DNA from: an uncultured Prevotellaceae bacterium
Lineage (GTDB): Bacteria > Bacteroidota > Bacteroidia > Bacteroidales > Bacteroidaceae
Reading direction: 5' to 3'
Length of the DNA stretch: 9,929 nucleotides
Assembly (NCBI GenBank): GCA_946403615.1
Contig: CAMJAO010000059.1
Location: 1 to 9,929, forward strand
In this document: positions 6,335 to 9,929 of the stretch, piece by piece
Layout: each line of letters begins with the position of its first letter
Position numbering within the stretch: the first letter of the stretch is position 1
The notes under the pieces: model-generated
The model's input: the letters and a program-made list of their open reading frames with translations, nothing else
The model's database searches: none
Told to the model about the DNA's origin: nothing
Made by a program: the position numbers and the translations under genes

Positions 6335-7189
6335 ATGAAAATACTTATTACAGGATGCAATGGTCAGTTAGGCAGTGAGATACGTCAACTGGAAAGTCAA
6401 TATCCTCAACATCAATTTTTCAATACAGACGTAGAAGAACTGGATATCACCAATCAGTTGGCCGTGGAAGATTTCATCGCACGCAACGAGATAGAGGGTG
6501 TGGTGAATTGTGCTGCATACACCGCCGTGGATAAGGCTGAAAGCGCAAAAGAACTTTGCACTTCTCTTAACATGGTGGCACCCGCCTATCTTGCGGCATC
6601 CATCCAGAAACGCAACGGTTGGATGATACACATTTCAACCGACTATGTGTTCAACGGCACAAAACATACGCCCTATGTAGAGACCGACACACCCTGCCCA
6701 GACAGTGTTTATGGTTCGACTAAACTTGCCGGTGAATTAGGTGTATCGAAATTTTGCAACCGTTCAATGATTATCCGCACGGCATGGCTTTACTCTACCT
6801 ATGGCAACAATTTCGTCAAGACGATGATTCGATTGGGCAAAGAACGGAACGAGCTGGGCGTGATTTTCGACCAGATTGGCACACCGACTTACGCACATGA
6901 CTTGGCGGTGATGATTATGACCGCCATCGAAAAAGGAGTGGTGTCGGGTGTGTTCCATTTTTCGAACGAGGGAGTCATCAGTTGGTATGATTTCACCAAA
7001 GCCATTCACCGTCTGGCAGGCATAAAAGACTGTATGGTGAAACCACTTCACACATCAGAATATCCCACCGCGGCCCGCCGCCCTGCCTACTCCGTGCTCG
7101 ACAAGACCAAGATTAAAGAGACCTATGGCGTCACAATTCCTTATTGGGAGGAATCACTCGCCTCATGTATCCGTGATTTGGAAAAATAA
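6335..7189 (+). CDS. rmlD: dTDP-4-dehydrorhamnose reductase
   Basis: 284 residues, the normal length for RmlD/RfbD. This cytoplasmic short-chain dehydrogenase reduces dTDP-4-keto-L-rhamnose to dTDP-L-rhamnose with NAD(P)H, the last step of the donor pathway for rhamnose in surface polysaccharide. The nucleotide-binding loop is GCNGQLG (7-13). Catalytic residues are Thr102 in STDYVF, and Tyr126 with Lys130 in YGSTK. ISWYDF and the RRPAYSVLDKTKIKETYG segment near the C-terminus are typical of the RmlD substrate domain. The other rml genes are not in the window. It is followed 51 bases later by prfC and preceded by the DUF4924 gene, all on the same strand; I take the three as one transcription unit. 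Confidence 0.95.
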   Translation: MKILITGCNGQLGSEIRQLESQYPQHQFFNTDVEELDITNQLAVEDFIARNEIEGVVNCAAYTAVDKAESAKELCTSLNMVAPAYLAASIQKRNGWMIHISTDYVFNGTKHTPYVETDTPCPDSVYGSTKLAGELGVSKFCNRSMIIRTAWLYSTYGNNFVKTMIRLGKERNELGVIFDQIGTPTYAHDLAVMIMTAIEKGVVSGVFHFSNEGVISWYDFTKAIHRLAGIKDCMVKPLHTSEYPTAARRPAYSVLDKTKIKETYGVTIPYWEESLASCIRDLEK

Positions 7190-7240
7190 AGAAAACAGAC
7201 TATAGTAGGATTATTATCAAGTAAGGATAACAAAATCAGT

Positions 7241-8809
7241 ATGAATACAGAAATAGAAAGAAGACGTACATTTGCCATTATCTCACACCCTGACGCAGGT
7301 AAGACTACACTCACAGAGAAATTTCTTTTGTTTGGTGGCCAAATACAGGTTGCAGGTGCAGTGAAAAGCAACAAGATACGCAAGACTGCCACTTCGGACT
7401 GGATGGATATCGAGAAACAACGTGGTATCTCCGTATCGACCTCTGTCATGGAGTTTGACTATGAAGGGTATAAAGTCAACATTCTGGATACCCCTGGTCA
7501 TCAGGATTTCGCAGAAGACACCTATCGCACACTGACCGCTGTTGATTCAGCCATCATTGTAGTTGACGGAGCCAAAGGCGTTGAGACTCAGACACGTAAA
7601 CTAATGAACGTGTGCCGTATGCGCAGCACACCAGTAATCATTTTCATCAATAAGATGGACCGCGAGGGCCGCGACCCGTTTGATTTGCTAGACGAATTGG
7701 AGCAAGAACTGCAAATCAAGGTCCGTCCTCTGTCATGGCCAATCAACCAAGGCGTGAAATTCAAGGGCGTGTATAATATCTATGAGCAAAAACTCGACCT
7801 TTTCACCCCTGACAAACAACGTGTGACAGAGAAAGTGGAGGTAGATGTCAACAGCAACGAATTGGATGCACGTGTTGGTCAGGCAGACGCACAGCAGTTG
7901 CGCGATGATTTGGAACTGGTAGATGGCGTTTATCCTGATTTCAACGTCGAAGACTATCGTGCAGCCGAGGTAGCCCCCGTCTTTTTCGGTTCAGCTTTGA
8001 ATAATTTCGGTGTTCAGGAACTGCTCAACTGCTTTGTAAAAATTGCGCCGTCGCCCCGCCCTACGAAAGCCGAGGAGCGCATGGTGATGCCTGAGGAGCC
8101 CAAATTCACAGGATTCATCTTTAAAATTACCGCCAATATCGACCCTAATCACCGCAGTTGCATCGCATTCTGCAAAGTGTGCAGCGGACGTTTTGTGCGC
8201 AATCAGCCCTATCTGCATGTACGCCAGGACAAGACCCTACGTTTCACCTCTCCCACCCAATTCATGGCACAACGCAAGGAGACCATCGAAGAAGCATACC
8301 CAGGTGACATCGTCGGTTTGCCCGACAATGGCATATTTAAAATAGGTGACACATTGACCGAAGGCGAGCATATCCACTTCCGCGGTTTGCCCTCATTCTC
8401 GCCCGAAATGTTCAAATATATAGAAAACGACGACCCGATGCGCTCTAAACAATTGGCTAAAGGCATTGAGCAATTGATGGACGAAGGTGTAGCACAATTG
8501 TTTGTCAACCAGTTCAACGGGCGTAAGATTATCGGAACAGTAGGACAGTTGCAGTTTGAGGTCATCCAATACCGTTTGGAGAATGAATACAACGCCAAAT
8601 GCCGTTGGGAACCAGTACACCTGCACAAGGCATGCTGGATCGAAAGCGACGACGACAAAGAACTGGAGAATTTCAAAAAGCGTAAATACCAGTATATGGC
8701 CAAAGACCGCGAAGGACGTGACGTGTTTCTCGCCGACTCAGGCTATGTGCTTTCGATGGCGCAGGAAGACTTCAAACACATCCGTTTCCACTTTACAAGC
8801 GAGTTTTAA
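7241..8809 (+). CDS. prfC: Peptide chain release factor 3
   Basis: 522 residues, close to the 529 of E. coli RF3. This GTPase removes RF1 or RF2 from the ribosome after peptide release. GTPase motifs are G1 SHPDAGKTTLTEKF (15-28), G2 RGISV (61-65), G3 DTPGH (83-87) and G4 NKMD (137-140). The RF3-specific reading of G1 (SHPDAGKT) and the WMDIEKQRGISVSTSVM context separate it from EF-G and TypA. A beta-barrel domain follows from about 285 and an RF3-type C-terminal domain from about 385. The AAGGA at 7223-7227 is rather far from the ATG, so initiation probably does not depend on it. It is the last gene of the run, ending in a strong terminator. Confidence 0.97.
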   Translation: MNTEIERRRTFAIISHPDAGKTTLTEKFLLFGGQIQVAGAVKSNKIRKTATSDWMDIEKQRGISVSTSVMEFDYEGYKVNILDTPGHQDFAEDTYRTLTAVDSAIIVVDGAKGVETQTRKLMNVCRMRSTPVIIFINKMDREGRDPFDLLDELEQELQIKVRPLSWPINQGVKFKGVYNIYEQKLDLFTPDKQRVTEKVEVDVNSNELDARVGQADAQQLRDDLELVDGVYPDFNVEDYRAAEVAPVFFGSALNNFGVQELLNCFVKIAPSPRPTKAEERMVMPEEPKFTGFIFKITANIDPNHRSCIAFCKVCSGRFVRNQPYLHVRQDKTLRFTSPTQFMAQRKETIEEAYPGDIVGLPDNGIFKIGDTLTEGEHIHFRGLPSFSPEMFKYIENDDPMRSKQLAKGIEQLMDEGVAQLFVNQFNGRKIIGTVGQLQFEVIQYRLENEYNAKCRWEPVHLHKACWIESDDDKELENFKKRKYQYMAKDREGRDVFLADSGYVLSMAQEDFKHIRFHFTSEF

Positions 8810-8895
8810 CCCGAATCGACAAAACATCTGCTCAAAAGCAAGACTGTTATCTTCATAATGCAAATGACCGATTGGGGAATAAGAGAATATGAATT

Positions 8896-8935
8896 AAGCC
8901 TATAGAGACTTCGTAATCTATAGGCTTTTTCTTTC
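8896..8935 (+). terminator. Strong hairpin terminator between convergent prfC and the NusG-like gene
   Basis: A perfect 11-bp stem, AAGCCTATAGA (8896-8906) with TCTATAGGCTT (8917-8927), and a 10-base loop, followed on the plus strand by TTTCTTT. On the minus strand it lies right after the NusG-like stop codon but is followed by the less T-rich CTTAATTC, so termination there may be weaker. It can serve both genes. The 86 bases between the prfC stop and the hairpin hold nothing else I recognise. Confidence 0.85.
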
Positions 8936-9557
8936 ACTTTTTGGCGATAGGTCGACAGCACCAACGTGTTACCCGCACCATCACCCCTAACCCTGTGACC
9001 TCCTTGAGAAGGTAATATTTTTTGTTTTGCCTTACTAATCGGCCCGTCAGTCCTTTTAGAGGTCCGAAATGAACCTCAACGGGGTCTCCCGGTTTGAGTT
9101 GCGCCTCCTCGGCTGACAAGAAGATACCTTCCGCCTTATCAGGGTCACACATCATACGAAATTCCATCATCTGCTTAGCGGGAATTTCACTATAATCTCT
9201 GCTACCTTTTTCTTTTCTGATGACGAGCAACTGAAAGCGCGCATTTTGCACCAACTCCGTCATCTGTGCCGTGGTGACTGTTTTTTTGACAAAAAGGAGA
9301 TTCGTGACAACAGGTCGCACTTCATGGCGCAAACGTCCGGAACGGTCTTCATAATCCACCATTCTGCGAGGAACGAAGCATTCCATACCATTATCTTTGA
9401 AATACGCCTCCACAGCCGGTTGTCTGCAACCGAACAAGCGCAACGCATACCATGGAGAAGTATCCTGCGACTCCTCTACAATGTCGTTAACAAGTTGTCT
9501 ATCATGATTTTGTTCGCTCTCAACTACTAAAGATTGAGGCGTTTTACTTTCATTCAT
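8934..9557 (-). CDS. NusG-like transcription antitermination factor (UpxY type)
   Basis: 207 residues from ATG 9557. It has a NusG N-terminal (NGN) domain at about 35-138, starting with SPWYALRLFGCRQPAVEAYF, and a KOW-type domain at about 155-205 with LKPGDPVEVHFGPLKGLTGRLV. The divergence from housekeeping NusG and the VPRRMVDYEDRSGR segment resemble UpxY, the Bacteroidales RfaH-like specialised NusG paralogues that help RNA polymerase through long polysaccharide leaders. It has an unusual acidic N-terminal extension of about 35 residues with no recognised motif. An ATG six codons upstream overlaps the -7 element and is unlikely to be used. The gene stands alone: the next gene downstream is prfC in the opposite direction, so it is not the first gene of a capsule operon here. 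Its target is unknown. Confidence 0.88.
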   Translation of the reverse strand: MNESKTPQSLVVESEQNHDRQLVNDIVEESQDTSPWYALRLFGCRQPAVEAYFKDNGMECFVPRRMVDYEDRSGRLRHEVRPVVTNLLFVKKTVTTAQMTELVQNARFQLLVIRKEKGSRDYSEIPAKQMMEFRMMCDPDKAEGIFLSAEEAQLKPGDPVEVHFGPLKGLTGRLVRQNKKYYLLKEVTGLGVMVRVTRWCCRPIAKK

Positions 9558-9561
9558 GCCC

Positions 9562-9592
9562 CAAAAATAGCACATTTTTCAGAAAGAGCAAA
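9562..9592 (-). promoter_or_regulatory. Bacteroidota-type promoter for the NusG-like gene
   Basis: On the minus strand TTTG (9592-9589), 19 bases, then TATTTTTG (9569-9562), a full consensus match. The -7 element ends 4 bases before the ATG (9557-9555), so the predicted start of transcription coincides with or nearly touches the start codon. Confidence 0.7.
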
Positions 9593-9609
9593 ATAAAACA
9601 ATGATTTTC

Positions 9610-9640
9610 TTTGAGTTATGAAAAAAATAGATTATTTTTG
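9610..9640 (+). promoter_or_regulatory. Bacteroidota-type promoter for the zinc-ribbon gene
   Basis: TTTG (9610-9613), 19 bases, then TATTTTTG (9633-9640), a full match to the consensus and identical in its -7 element to the divergent NusG-like promoter. Predicted start is near 9644-9647, giving a leader of about 65 bases that ends in AAAGGA at 9698-9703, six bases before the ATG, one of the few Shine-Dalgarno-like sequences in the window. Confidence 0.75.
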
Positions 9641-9709
9641 CAAAAACTATCATATTGAAGCTGACTAAATTAAGCATATATTATTAATCACAATAAGAAA
9701 GGAACTATC

Positions 9710-9929
9710 ATGAGATGTAGATTCTGTAACCATGAAATCGCAGACGGGGCGAAATTCTGCCCTGAATGTGGTGCGAATTTAATGGCAGCCCCTCAATATG
9801 AGGCTCCACAGTATGAGGCTCCGCAACAGCCGCAGTATGAACCCCCGCAGTATGAGGCTCCGCAACAGCCGCAATACGAGGCTCCGCAGTATGAGGCACC
9901 CCAGCAGCCGCAATACGAGGCTCCCCAGT
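9710..9929 (+). CDS. Zinc-ribbon protein with Pro/Gln/Tyr/Glu repeats, N-terminal part (cut by window edge)
   Basis: The first 73 codons are present and the frame is still open at the right edge. Residues 1-24 form a compact zinc ribbon: Cys3, Cys6, Cys17 and Cys20 in a CxxC-x10-CxxC arrangement, with the phrase KFCPECGANL seen in many small bacterial zinc-ribbon (zinc_ribbon_2/DZR-like) proteins. From residue 27 the protein becomes a low-complexity repeat of APQYE and APQQPQYE blocks, likely an extended, flexible linker. In family relatives such an arrangement is often followed by membrane segments, but nothing of that part is visible and I do not assign a function. AAAGGA six bases upstream supports the ATG at 9710. 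No signal peptide is present, so the ribbon should be cytoplasmic. It is divergent from the NusG-like gene. Confidence 0.8.
   Translation, partial: MRCRFCNHEIADGAKFCPECGANLMAAPQYEAPQYEAPQQPQYEPPQYEAPQQPQYEAPQYEAPQQPQYEAPQ
9788..9929 (+). repeat. In-frame 39-base tandem repeat in the zinc-ribbon gene
   Basis: After one APQYE block (9788-9802), three 39-base units (9803-9841, 9842-9880, 9881-9919) each encode a 13-residue pattern APQYEAPQQPQYE, the middle one starting with Pro instead of Ala; a fourth begins at 9920 and is cut by the edge. The units differ mainly at third codon positions (CAA/CAG, TAT/TAC, CCG/CCC/CCA), so the peptide is better kept than the DNA. Each unit is itself a 5-residue plus 8-residue block. 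Copy changes by slippage or recombination would keep the frame. Confidence 0.9.

Noticed and set aside
8209..8703. A 164-codon minus-strand open frame antisense to prfC.
   Set aside because: Ser/Leu/Arg-rich shadow translation of the prfC frame with no domain and no promoter.
9645..9711. A direct repeat AACTATCAT at 9645-9653 and 9703-9711 in the leader of the zinc-ribbon gene.
   Set aside because: Nine bases in A/T-rich sequence is near chance, the spacing fits no helical phase, and the second copy simply contains the start codon.
1..9929. Looked for a mobile element, prophage, CRISPR array, toxin-antitoxin pair, defence system or tRNA integration site.
   Set aside because: No transposase, integrase, terminal inverted repeats, spaced direct repeats, tRNA-like fold or defence-family motif was found; gene content and order look like stable core chromosome.

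Overview
The window reads as an ordinary chromosomal stretch of a Bacteroidota genome, most likely order Bacteroidales (a Bacteroides- or Prevotella-like organism). Three things support this. The proteins look like Bacteroidales versions, including a DUF4924-type protein and a UpxY-like NusG paralogue. Most gene starts are A/T-rich, with weak or no Shine-Dalgarno sequence. At least five genes are preceded by the Bacteroidota-type promoter TTTG - 19 or 20 bases - TAnnTTTG. No tRNA, rRNA, CRISPR array, insertion sequence or prophage gene is visible, and no gene-free stretch exceeds about 200 bases.

Left part (1-4796, all minus strand). A mannose-1-phosphate guanylyltransferase gene runs off the left edge with its own promoter. 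To its right is a probable operon transcribed leftwards: tsaC/sua5-type threonylcarbamoyl-AMP synthase, then a ClC chloride channel/transporter with two CBS domains, then fmt, with gaps of 9 and 39 bases. Two of the three act on tRNA (t6A synthesis and initiator-tRNA formylation). Upstream of this operon, and separated by a hairpin terminator, is a monocistronic ROK-family sugar kinase (probable glucokinase).

Middle part (4797-8809, plus strand). Divergent from the kinase, across an intergenic region that holds a 26-base imperfect dyad, lies a LysE-family membrane exporter whose stop codon sits inside its own terminator stem. It is followed by a DUF4924 protein, rmlD (dTDP-L-rhamnose synthesis) and prfC (release factor 3). 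The last three are probably co-transcribed. An 11-bp terminator hairpin follows prfC.

Right part (8934-9929). A UpxY/NusG-like antitermination factor is encoded on the minus strand, convergent with prfC. Its promoter abuts the start codon so closely that a leaderless or nearly leaderless mRNA is predicted. It is an orphan here: no polysaccharide operon lies directly downstream. Divergent from it, with -33 elements only 17 bases apart, is the start of a gene for a small CxxC/CxxC zinc-ribbon protein that runs into a Pro/Gln/Tyr/Glu-rich 13-residue tandem repeat and leaves the window unfinished.

Functionally this is mostly housekeeping: translation and tRNA maturation (fmt, tsaC, prfC), sugar-nucleotide precursors of surface polysaccharide (manC-like, rmlD), sugar phosphorylation and ion/solute transport. 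I see no clear candidate for a new multi-gene system. The points most worth following are the orphan NusG paralogue with its leaderless promoter, the repeat-bearing zinc-ribbon protein, the channel-like ClC sequence and the kinase/exporter intergenic dyad.
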